Assembly (NCBI RefSeq): GCF_039655865.1
Contig: NZ_JBBYXL010000012.1
Location: forward strand, 62,001-126,000
Direction of reading: 5' to 3'
Length of the DNA: 64,000 nucleotides
Source: Prosthecobacter sp. SYSU 5D2
GTDB lineage: Bacteria; Verrucomicrobiota; Verrucomicrobiia; Verrucomicrobiales; Verrucomicrobiaceae
Shown: positions 27,083 to 34,762 of the stretch, piece after piece
Numbering within the stretch: the stretch's first letter is position 1
Layout of the letters: the number at the start of each line of letters is the position of its first letter
Made by a program: the position numbers and the translations under genes
Notes under the pieces: model-generated
Databases searched by the model: none
Told to the model about the DNA's origin: nothing
What the model saw: the letters and a program-made list of their open reading frames with translations, nothing else

Positions 27083-27391
27083 CTACCTCCCCTTCCTCTC
27101 CCGCTTCGCTTCCTGCTTCACAAACAGCGGCTCCAGATTCTCGCGGATCCAGGCGAACGCCGCCTCCAGCCCTTCTTTCTGATAAATCACCCCGATGTCC
27201 GCCTCCACCTTGGTGGGATTGCCGACGCAGTTGAGGAACTGGTTGCAGGTGAAGCGGGTCTTCATCTCGGCATCCACCCGGCCGTGCTTCTTCAGGATGA
27301 GGCTGCGCACATACAGCTCCAGCACCGCATCCCCCACCCAGGCATCCTGGCGCAGTTGATCGAGAAGTTCGGATTGGGTAAGATTCGCCAT
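27083..27391 (-). CDS. Small RNase III-domain-like protein
   Basis: 102 residues with the pattern of a single RNase III domain reduced to its core. DAWVGDAVLELYVRS (Asp21 in the GDAVLE motif) matches the signature helix, and KVEADIGVIYQKEGLEAAF (Glu63) matches the second catalytic motif. It lacks a double-stranded-RNA-binding domain, as in Mini-III (MrnC), which trims 23S rRNA ends, but it is shorter than known Mini-III proteins. Whether it is catalytic is uncertain. It lies next to the repeat array, and its start is close to and divergent from the protease genes. Confidence 0.6.
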   Translation of the reverse strand: MANLTQSELLDQLRQDAWVGDAVLELYVRSLILKKHGRVDAEMKTRFTCNQFLNCVGNPTKVEADIGVIYQKEGLEAAFAWIRENLEPLFVKQEAKRERKGR

Positions 27392-27534
27392 AAATGGGAC
27401 GCCCGATTCTGCCGAATTTCACGTTCCAGGCAACAGCGGACCGTGGGCGGCGTTGGGATAGTTTGAGCAGGTTGGCAGAAGCGCTTGTCTTTGATGCGCC
27501 GCCCTTCGTATGTTTGGCTGTTATTGTTCTTCTC

Positions 27535-29055
27535 ATGAAAATGCGTTTCCCCTTTCCCATCCTCGCCGCTTTGGCATTCACGGCCCCCGTTTTTGCCCAG
27601 GACCAGGTGCCGGATGCCGTCCCGGCGGCATCCCCGCCTCCTGAAGAGGCCCCGCTCATTGATGAATGGGAAGGCATCGTCAACATTGACGTCTCCGTCC
27701 TCGTCCCCGACTACCGCGAGCCCTGGAACTCCGGCCAGCCCTCCGGCGGCTCCGGCACCGGCTTCCTCATTGGCAAAAACCGCTTTCTGACCAACGCCCA
27801 CGTCGTCAGCAACGCCACCAAGCTCGTCATCCGCACCACCAACGACCCCGAGCCCCACCCCGCCCGCGTCGTCCACGTCGCCCATGACTGCGACCTCGCC
27901 ATCATCGAGGCCGAGGACGGCTCCCACTTTGACCACTTGAAGCCCCTCACTTTCGGCGGCATCCCCAAGCTCAACACCGAGGTCATCGCCGTCGGTTACC
28001 CCATCGGCGGAGACCGCATCTCCGTGACGCGCGGCGTCGTCTCCCGCATTGACTTCCGCCCCTTCAGCCACACCCAGGTGGATTCCCACCTCGCCATCCA
28101 GGTGGATGCCGCCATCAATCCCGGCAACTCCGGCGGCCCCGTCATCCAGAGCGGCAAGGTCGTCGGCGTCGCCTTCCAGGGCTTCAGCGGCCGCGTCGCC
28201 CAGAACGTCGGTTACATCATTCCTGTGCCCGTTGTGGAGCGTTTTCTCAAAGACGTCGAAGACGGTAAATACGACCACTATGTGGACCTGGCCGTCAGCG
28301 ACTTCCCCATTGAAAACAGCGCCCAGCGAAAAGCCCTCGGTCTCAATGGCGGCGGCATCGGTGTCATGATTGCCGATGTGGAGCCCGCCGGCAGCGCAGG
28401 GGACATCCTCAAGCGCGGCGATGTCCTCCTCGCCATGGATGACAATCCGGTTTTTAACAACGGCCTCATCCGCTTCGAGGGCGAGCTCATGGACATGAAC
28501 GAAGTCGTGGAGCGCAAGTTCGCCGGGGACAAGCTCAAGCTTTCCTACCAGCGCGACGGCAAGAAGACCGAAACGGAAGTGACCCTCAAGCGCTTCGACC
28601 CCTATGTGAAACTGGGTGAGCAATACGACCAGCGCCCCCGCTACGTCGTTTATGCCGGCCTCGTCTTCCAGCCCATGGACAAAAACCTCATGGACTCCCA
28701 CCAGATCTCCGACCGAGCGGCTAACTACATGTTCGACAATTTTCTCACCGAAAAACTTTACGTCGAGCGGCCCGAGCCTGTCCTCCTCACCACCATCCTG
28801 GCCGATGAAGTGAACACCTACATCACCCCCTATGCCCAGAGCGTGGTGGATGAGATCAACGGCGTGAAAATCAAGAGCCTCAAGGATGTCAAAAAGGCCC
28901 TTGCGCAAAAAGGCGACAAACCCGGCTTCGTCATCATCAAGCTCCTGGAGAAAGGCCGCCCATTGGTCCTCAAGCGTGACTTTGCTGATGCCGCCCACCC
29001 GCGCATCATGAAGACCTATAACATCCCGGAAGACGCCTACCTGGGTGCAGAGTGA
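27535..29055 (+). CDS. Exported HtrA/DegP-like serine protease with PDZ domains (catalytically intact)
   Basis: 506 residues from MKMRFPFPILAALAFTAPVF, a signal peptide; the upstream 47 codons of the open frame lack coding character. The trypsin-like domain has the complete triad: His89 in TNAHVV, Asp120 in HDCDLAII and Ser199 in NPGNSGGP. A PDZ domain follows at about 270-370 (ADVEPAGSAGDILKRGDVLL), with a second divergent PDZ-like region near 420-500. It would degrade or chaperone envelope proteins. Forty-nine bp downstream begins a paralogue with a degraded active site. Confidence 0.92.
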   Translation: MKMRFPFPILAALAFTAPVFAQDQVPDAVPAASPPPEEAPLIDEWEGIVNIDVSVLVPDYREPWNSGQPSGGSGTGFLIGKNRFLTNAHVVSNATKLVIRTTNDPEPHPARVVHVAHDCDLAIIEAEDGSHFDHLKPLTFGGIPKLNTEVIAVGYPIGGDRISVTRGVVSRIDFRPFSHTQVDSHLAIQVDAAINPGNSGGPVIQSGKVVGVAFQGFSGRVAQNVGYIIPVPVVERFLKDVEDGKYDHYVDLAVSDFPIENSAQRKALGLNGGGIGVMIADVEPAGSAGDILKRGDVLLAMDDNPVFNNGLIRFEGELMDMNEVVERKFAGDKLKLSYQRDGKKTETEVTLKRFDPYVKLGEQYDQRPRYVVYAGLVFQPMDKNLMDSHQISDRAANYMFDNFLTEKLYVERPEPVLLTTILADEVNTYITPYAQSVVDEINGVKIKSLKDVKKALAQKGDKPGFVIIKLLEKGRPLVLKRDFADAAHPRIMKTYNIPEDAYLGAE

Positions 29056-29104
29056 TTCCCTTCTGCCCGCCACATCCATCCCCTTCCCCTTCGCGTTTTT
29101 TCTC

Positions 29105-30691
29105 ATGAAGCCTTTCCTTTTCCTTTCCGCCCTGCTGGCCCTCACCAGCCTTCAAGCCCAGCAGTTCCCGCCGAACGTGCCCGGCTCCGGCAAACCTGGC
29201 CCCATCGGCACCATCATTCCCCCGTCGGAGCGCCCTGCCGCCCCCATGGCCCGTCCGGCCACGCTGCAGCCCGTCATCCAGACCAGCTCCCTGCTGAAGG
29301 TCAATGTCACCTACCAGAGCCATAACCTCCGCATCCCCTGGCAGAAAGAAGGCGCAGGCGGCCGACGCGGTCTCGGCGTCGTCCTGGAGGGCAACCGCAT
29401 CCTCGTCACCGGCCAGATGGTCAGCGACGCCACCTACATCGAGCTCGAACTTCCTGAAAGCGGCCAGAAGATCCCCGCAACCGTCGTCGCCGTGGATTAT
29501 GAGGCGAATCTTGCCCTCCTCGCCCCGGCTGCAGGGGATCGCTCTGCGGCCTTCTTCTCCGGCCTCCGCCCCATGGAGGTGGATACCTCCGCCCGCATCG
29601 GAGATACTCTTGTCGTCTGGCAGACCGGCCGCGTCGGCGAGCTCATCGTCACCCCCATGCGGATCAGCAAGGTCATGAACCAGGGCTACGTCGTGGAGAA
29701 CGCCAGCTTCATTGTTTATGAAGCCCAGGGCATCATCCGCAGCGAGGCCAACAGCTTCACCCTCCCCGTCGCCAAAGGCGGAAAACTCGCCGCCCTGCTG
29801 CTGCGTTACGATTCCAAAAACCAGCTCGCCACCCTCCTCCCCGCGCCCATCATTGAGCACTTCCTCAAAGATGTCGCCGATGGCAAATACGACGGTTTTC
29901 CTTCCCTCGGCATTGAGTTCCAAATCACCCTCGACGAGCAGTTTCGGGACTACCTCGGCATGCAGCCCAACCAGCCCGGCGTTTACATCAGCAGCGTCAC
30001 CAAAGGTGCCTCTGCGGACAAAGCCGGCGTCAAAAAAGGCGACATCATGCTCTCTATTAACGGTGCCAGCATAGACTCCCGTGGCGATTACCAGGATCCC
30101 CAATACGGCCCCCTCAGCATCAGCCACATCGTCCGCGGCAAAGCCTTCGTCGGTGACGAAGTGGAGATGAAAGTCCTCCGTGACGGCAAAGAGCTCACCC
30201 TCAAGGGCAAGCTCACCCGCAAAGACCCCGAGGACTACCTTGTCCTCCCCTACCAGTTTGACAAAGGCCCCAAATACATTCTCAACGGCGGCCTCCTCTT
30301 CCAGGAGCTCACCCGTCCCTATTTGAATTCCTTTGGCAACGAGCAGCAGGGCGGCCCCATCCTCCGCCTCGCCCGCATCGCTGGCAGCCCCGAAGAGTAT
30401 GAAAAGAAAGGCCGCAAAAAAGTCGTCTTTCTCAGCGCCGTCCTCCCCACCGCCAGCACCCAGGGTTATGAACGCCTCAGCGGCCAGATCGTGGATGAAA
30501 TCAATGGCACTCCCATCAGCCAGATCGAGGACATCGCCGAAGCCTTCAAAAAGCCCAAAGACGGCATCCACACCGTCAAGCTCGACCAATACCCCTTCGT
30601 CATCTACCTCGACGCAGAAAAGGTTGAAAAAGACAACCTCCAGCTCATGAACGGCATGTTCCGCATCGGCACCCTCTCCCGGCTGGAGTAG
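29105..30691 (+). CDS. Exported HtrA-like paralogue with lost catalytic residues (pseudoprotease) and PDZ domains
   Basis: 528 residues from MKPFLFLSALLALTSLQAQ, a signal peptide. It aligns along its length with the upstream protease: RILVTGQMVSDAT replaces RFLTNAHVVSNAT (His to Gln104), VDYEANLALL replaces VAHDCDLAII (Asp to Asn135), and ANSFTLPV stands where GNSGGPVI should be. The substrate-path PDZ (ASADKAGVKKGDIMLSINGA) is well conserved. The phrase HFLKDVADGKYD is shared with FLKDVEDGKYD of its partner. It is therefore probably a non-catalytic scaffold or regulator of the active protease, co-transcribed with it. Confidence 0.85.
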   Translation: MKPFLFLSALLALTSLQAQQFPPNVPGSGKPGPIGTIIPPSERPAAPMARPATLQPVIQTSSLLKVNVTYQSHNLRIPWQKEGAGGRRGLGVVLEGNRILVTGQMVSDATYIELELPESGQKIPATVVAVDYEANLALLAPAAGDRSAAFFSGLRPMEVDTSARIGDTLVVWQTGRVGELIVTPMRISKVMNQGYVVENASFIVYEAQGIIRSEANSFTLPVAKGGKLAALLLRYDSKNQLATLLPAPIIEHFLKDVADGKYDGFPSLGIEFQITLDEQFRDYLGMQPNQPGVYISSVTKGASADKAGVKKGDIMLSINGASIDSRGDYQDPQYGPLSISHIVRGKAFVGDEVEMKVLRDGKELTLKGKLTRKDPEDYLVLPYQFDKGPKYILNGGLLFQELTRPYLNSFGNEQQGGPILRLARIAGSPEEYEKKGRKKVVFLSAVLPTASTQGYERLSGQIVDEINGTPISQIEDIAEAFKKPKDGIHTVKLDQYPFVIYLDAEKVEKDNLQLMNGMFRIGTLSRLE

Positions 30692-30696
30692 TCGTT

Positions 30697-30713
30697 CAGT
30701 TGGGCCCCAACTG
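30697..30713. terminator. Perfect hairpin element after the pseudoprotease stop
   Basis: CAGTTGGG, C, CCCAACTG: an 8-bp palindromic stem starting 5 bp after the stop. The same element with matching flanks follows the metallo-hydrolase gene at 34719-34735. No U-run follows, so terminator function is tentative. Confidence 0.4.
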
Positions 30714-30739
30714 ATTCCCCTTCCCGCCTCCCCGCTCCC

Positions 30740-31501
30740 ATGAAATACACCTACGCCGAGCTTGCCAGCATGATTGACCACTCCCTGCTCCAGCCCGGTC
30801 TCACCGATGCTGAAGCCGAGGCTGGCTGCATCCTCGCCGCCGAGTACGGCGTCGCCTCCGTCTGCGTCAAACCGTATTTCGTCCCCCGCGCCGTGGACCT
30901 CCTCACCGGCACCAGCGTCATCGTCGGCTGTGTCATCGGCTTCCCCGCCGGCAACAGCAGCACCGAGGTCAAGCGCTACGAAACCCAGCTCGCCTGCCAG
31001 GATGGTGCTCAGGAAATCGACATGGTCATCAACATCGGCAAAGCCCTCGCTGGCGACTGGGACTACGTCCAGCGCGAGATCCAGGTCATCGCCGACGAAA
31101 CCCACAAGCACGGAGCCAAACTCAAGGTCATCTTCGAAAACGACTACCTCCCCGAAGACTCCTTCAAGATCAAACTCTGCGAAATCGCCGCCCTCGCCGG
31201 AGCCGACTGGGTCAAGACCTCCACCGGCTACGGCTTCAGCAAGCAGCCCGATGGCAGCTACAATTACCAAGGCGCCACCGAGCACGACCTCCGCCTCATG
31301 CGCCAGCACACTCCCGCCCACGTCCAGGTCAAGGCCGCCGGCGGCGTCCGCGACCTCGACGGCCTCATCCTCGTCCGTGACCTCGGCTGCACCCGCCTCG
31401 GTGCCAGCGCCACCAAGGCCATTCTCGATGAATACCGCCGCCGTGAAGCCTCCGGCGAAAAAGAATCTCCTTCCGCCAGCATTGGGTCGGGAGGGTATTG
31501 A
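30740..31501 (+). CDS. deoC: Deoxyribose-phosphate aldolase
   Basis: Cleaves 2-deoxyribose 5-phosphate to glyceraldehyde 3-phosphate and acetaldehyde in nucleoside salvage. 253 residues. The Schiff-base Lys lies in DWVKTSTGYG and the second active-site Lys in QVKAAGGVRD. IDHSLLQP at the N-terminus and EIDMVINIGKAL complete the family pattern. The last 20 residues are a low-complexity tail. A short hairpin (31505-31525) follows the stop. No other nucleoside-catabolic gene lies nearby. Confidence 0.96.
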   Translation: MKYTYAELASMIDHSLLQPGLTDAEAEAGCILAAEYGVASVCVKPYFVPRAVDLLTGTSVIVGCVIGFPAGNSSTEVKRYETQLACQDGAQEIDMVINIGKALAGDWDYVQREIQVIADETHKHGAKLKVIFENDYLPEDSFKIKLCEIAALAGADWVKTSTGYGFSKQPDGSYNYQGATEHDLRLMRQHTPAHVQVKAAGGVRDLDGLILVRDLGCTRLGASATKAILDEYRRREASGEKESPSASIGSGGY

Positions 31502-31533
31502 ATGCAGCCTTTATTTTGCAGGCTGTTCATGAG

Positions 31534-31607
31534 TGGCTACCCCTCAAGGACTCGAACCTTGAACAACAGAGTCAGAATCTGTTATGTTACCATTACACCA
31601 AGGGGTA
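31534..31607 (-). tRNA. tRNA-Gln (anticodon CUG), CCA encoded
   Basis: The minus strand folds as a full cloverleaf: acceptor TACCCCT with AGGGGTA, D arm around GGTGTAATGGTAAC, anticodon stem ACAGA/TCTGT with loop TTCTGAC (anticodon CTG), and T arm with GTTCGAGTCC. Discriminator G is followed by an encoded CCA (31534-31536). CUG reads the glutamine codon CAG. Confidence 0.95.
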
Positions 31608-31715
31608 GTGAATATGGGACACGCAGTCTGGCATGAATTTTAAAGTGCGCAAGCACTGGTTCATCATCTGGATGAATCTCTTGGCAGAGCCCGCACTCTG
31701 ACCCAAGATGATCCA

Positions 31716-33254
31716 ATGCTCAGCCGCCTCCTCATTGCCATCCTCTGCCTCGCCTCAGCCGCCTGGTTGCTGGACTACGCACAGCGGACGGGCCGGTTTC
31801 AAAAAGTGGACGAAGGGTTTCTCAGTTTCATGGTCTCCCAGGCCCAGGGCTGCTTTGAAAAAACCACCCCGCATGCCCAAGTGGCCCTGGTAGAGATGCG
31901 CACGGAGGACCGCGCCGAATATGCCACCTGGCCCCCGCCGCCCCTGGACTGGCAGATGATCATCAAGGAGCTGCAAAATTATCAGCCCGAGATCCTCGTC
32001 ATCGCCAGCCCCCTCAACTGGGGACTGCCCACGCCCGACTTCGCCCCGGCGGTGGCGGAGGCCTTGCTCAAATTTCCCAGTGTAATCCTGGGCGTGGAAG
32101 CTCCCCTGGCAGCCGGGGACGCACCCGATGCCCTCTTCCCCGATGGCCTGGAGGCCCTCCTGCCCCGTTTTCAAGAGGTCACTGGCGATACCGCCTCCGT
32201 CCCCCGGCTGTCTTTTCCCATTGTGGCCCCGGATGCCGTCATCCGCCCTGCCGGTGAAGGGGGCCTCCTTTGCATGCGCCAGGTGGATGGCGAATGGCGC
32301 CTGCCCTACGCCGTCCGCGACCGCGACTCCCTGCTTCCGACCCTGCTGGCCCAAACACTCGCCCGCCACACGCGCACCCCGTATAGCGGCAGCCACACTC
32401 TGCATCTGAACGCCGGATCTGGAGCCTACCTTCAGGACGGCTGGTTTGTCCCCCTCCGCCGCACGGGCGAATACATCGTCCGCCCGGGTCACGCGGCCCC
32501 TGCTGTCAACGCCCTGGACATGATGACTGGAGTCCTTGTGGACGGCCTCTCCGAAACCGATAAGGCCCATCTGGAAAACGCCTCCATTATTGTCATCGGC
32601 ACCACCTCCGCAGACACTCCTGGAGCCACGCCTTCCCTGCCAAGGCTGTATGCAAACGCGCTTAATCATCTTCTGGCACTGCCCCGACTTCAAAAATTGA
32701 GCCTCATGGAGCAATGGGCCGTCAGCGGCATCGCCATGATCGCCGCTTTGTGGATCATCCTCCTTGTCCCCCGCCAGCATGCCGTCCTCGCCGGGCTCAG
32801 TCTCATGCTGGTCGCCCTCGTCTTCAACTTCCTCGTCTTCAAATCCCACCTCATCTGGTGCCCCCCCACCGCCCCCTTCAGCCTCATTCTCCTCGGCATG
32901 TTGCTGGCCCAATGGCCCAAAAAAGCCAAGTCCTCCCTTCCTGCACCCGCCGCCCCGTACGCCGCCGAAGTGTTGTCCGCCCCTGAAAAGACACCCTCCC
33001 CCGAGGCACCTCCGGCATGTGGCGAACTCCCGCCCGCAGAAGCGCCAGCACCTGCCAAAGCCCTAACAGAACCCGACGCTACAGCGGCAAAGTCTCCACC
33101 CGAAGCGCCGCCAGCTGCTGAAGCAAATCCCCCTACACCCGCCGAAGCGCCGCCACCATCCGCTGAAGGGAAACCGGCTCAAGTCATAAGCCCGCCAGCC
33201 ACCCCAGACAACCCCGCCCCCAAACCCCGCGCCAAACGCAAGCGTCCGGGCTGA
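31716..33254 (+). CDS. CHASE2-like extracytoplasmic sensor/membrane protein with Pro/Ala-rich tail
   Basis: 512 residues. An N-terminal hydrophobic helix (about 4-20) is followed by a soluble domain (about 30-320). That domain opens with VALVEMRTEDRAEYATWPPPPLDWQMII and LQNYQPEILVIA (each fragment under 20 residues is diagnostic in part), the pattern of CHASE2 sensory domains. Three membrane helices lie at about 330-405. The last 105 residues are a cytoplasmic tail almost entirely of Pro, Ala, Glu and Lys, where other CHASE2 proteins carry a kinase or cyclase. It therefore lacks a recognisable output domain. Function unknown. Confidence 0.65.
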   Translation: MLSRLLIAILCLASAAWLLDYAQRTGRFQKVDEGFLSFMVSQAQGCFEKTTPHAQVALVEMRTEDRAEYATWPPPPLDWQMIIKELQNYQPEILVIASPLNWGLPTPDFAPAVAEALLKFPSVILGVEAPLAAGDAPDALFPDGLEALLPRFQEVTGDTASVPRLSFPIVAPDAVIRPAGEGGLLCMRQVDGEWRLPYAVRDRDSLLPTLLAQTLARHTRTPYSGSHTLHLNAGSGAYLQDGWFVPLRRTGEYIVRPGHAAPAVNALDMMTGVLVDGLSETDKAHLENASIIVIGTTSADTPGATPSLPRLYANALNHLLALPRLQKLSLMEQWAVSGIAMIAALWIILLVPRQHAVLAGLSLMLVALVFNFLVFKSHLIWCPPTAPFSLILLGMLLAQWPKKAKSSLPAPAAPYAAEVLSAPEKTPSPEAPPACGELPPAEAPAPAKALTEPDATAAKSPPEAPPAAEANPPTPAEAPPPSAEGKPAQVISPPATPDNPAPKPRAKRKRPG

Positions 33255-33342
33255 GCAAAATGCCGTAAAGGGTCTCAGGGCTTGCAGTTTCCTCGATTAG
33301 CCTTACCTTACGTGCTCCCTTTGCCTCTTTTTCAACGAACAC

Positions 33343-34713
33343 ATGCGATTCCGTAACCTAACCCGCCGCCGTGAGATCGGGGCAAATTGCTACCTACTCG
33401 AGTCGGACAAAAATCGCATCGTTCTGGATGCCGGCATGCACCCCAAAGAGGTCGGATACGATGCCCTGCCAGACTTCGGCCCCCTGCCCCAGGACTCCGC
33501 CGACGCCCTCTTCATCACTCACGCTCATCATGACCACATCGGTGCCCTGCCAGTGCTCATGCGCAAGCAGCCGAACACCCCTGTGTTCATGACCGAGCCC
33601 ACTGGCGAGATCACCAGTGCCATGCTGCACAATTCGGTCAATGTGATGAGCTCCCAGCGCGAGGAAAAAAGCATCACCGAGTATCCCCTTTTTACCCATC
33701 GTGAGCTTGATGAAAACCGTGCCCAGTATGTTTACCGGGACCTGAACAAACCTTTTGAAATTCCCAATGGCGACCTCACCGCCACCTTTCACGATGCCGG
33801 CCACATCATGGGCTCCGCAGGCATTATGATCCGCCAAAATGGCAGCAGCCTCTTCTATACCGGCGACGTCAATTTCGAAAATCAGACCATCACTCGCGCC
33901 GCCGATTTCCCCACCGAAGGCATTGATGTGCTCGTCGTCGAGACCACCCGCGGCACCTATGAGCGCCCGGAAGACTATACCCGCAAGGGCGAAAAAGAGC
34001 GCCTCGCGGCCCTCATTCGCGAAACTTTTGACGCCAACGGCTCCGTGCTCATCCCTGTCTTCGCCCTTGGCAAGACCCAGGAAGTCATGCTGATGCTCCA
34101 TGAGCTGCATGAAGAAGGTCTCATCCCCGAGATGCCCCTGCGCATCGGCGGCCTCGGCACGAAAGTGACCGTTCTATACGATCACTACGCCGACCGCACC
34201 CGCCGTAACTACCCCGGTTTCCGCCTTTTGGAAGATGTTCGGATGCTTGTCGCCCCACGCCGCAAACGCGGTCCCGGTCGTCCGCAGATTGATTACCAGC
34301 CGCGCACCATCTATGCCCTCTCCAGCGGCATGATGACCGAGGGCACCACGTCCAACGCCTTCGCCGCCAAGTTCATTGACAACCCGCGCAATGCCGTCGC
34401 CTTCGTCGGTTATACCGATCCCCTCACCCCGGGCTTCCGCCTGCGCAACGCCAAGGCCGGTGAAAAGATCAAGCTCTCCCCCGATCTCCCCGCCGTGGAA
34501 CTGCGCGCCCGTATCGAAAGCTTCGACCTCAGCGCCCATTCCACCCGTGAGCAGATCGCCGAATACGTCGAGAAAGTGAAGCCCAAAAAGCTCATCATGG
34601 TCCATGGCGAAGAACCCTCCCAAGCCTGGTTCAGCGCCCGCTTCGCCGAGACGCTCAGCAACGATACTGAGATCATCCGCCCTGACACCCACGCTCCGAT
34701 TGATCTCTGGTAG
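33343..34713 (+). CDS. Metallo-beta-lactamase fold hydrolase with beta-CASP domain (RNase J/CPSF-like)
   Basis: 456 residues. The zinc motif THAHHDHIGALP (His60, His62, Asp64, His65) is complete, with a further GDVNFE motif. The beta-CASP insert contains VLIPVFALGKTQEVMLML and the C-terminal motifs SSGMMTEGTTS and FDLSAHSTREQI. These features define nucleases of the CPSF73/RNase J type, which process or degrade RNA. The protein is shorter than RNase J and resembles archaeal-type and YSH1-like bacterial members. It converges on ppc with a hairpin between them. Confidence 0.9.
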   Translation: MRFRNLTRRREIGANCYLLESDKNRIVLDAGMHPKEVGYDALPDFGPLPQDSADALFITHAHHDHIGALPVLMRKQPNTPVFMTEPTGEITSAMLHNSVNVMSSQREEKSITEYPLFTHRELDENRAQYVYRDLNKPFEIPNGDLTATFHDAGHIMGSAGIMIRQNGSSLFYTGDVNFENQTITRAADFPTEGIDVLVVETTRGTYERPEDYTRKGEKERLAALIRETFDANGSVLIPVFALGKTQEVMLMLHELHEEGLIPEMPLRIGGLGTKVTVLYDHYADRTRRNYPGFRLLEDVRMLVAPRRKRGPGRPQIDYQPRTIYALSSGMMTEGTTSNAFAAKFIDNPRNAVAFVGYTDPLTPGFRLRNAKAGEKIKLSPDLPAVELRARIESFDLSAHSTREQIAEYVEKVKPKKLIMVHGEEPSQAWFSARFAETLSNDTEIIRPDTHAPIDLW

Positions 34714-34718
34714 TAGCT

Positions 34719-34735
34719 CAGTTGGGCTCCAACTG
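34719..34735. terminator. Second copy of the post-stop hairpin element
   Basis: CAGTTGGGCTCCAACTG begins 5 bp after the metallo-hydrolase stop and matches the element at 30697-30713 in arms, spacing from the stop and flanking bases. It lies between convergent genes and could terminate both. Confidence 0.4.
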
Positions 34736-34762
34736 ATCCCCCGCTCCCGGCCGCAGCTTCCG

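Noticed and set aside
27292..29145. 617-codon open frame on the minus strand across the HtrA-like gene
   Set aside because: It is an antisense shadow of a GC-rich gene with a clear signal peptide, catalytic triad and PDZ domain on the plus strand. The neighbouring 771-codon frame is the same.
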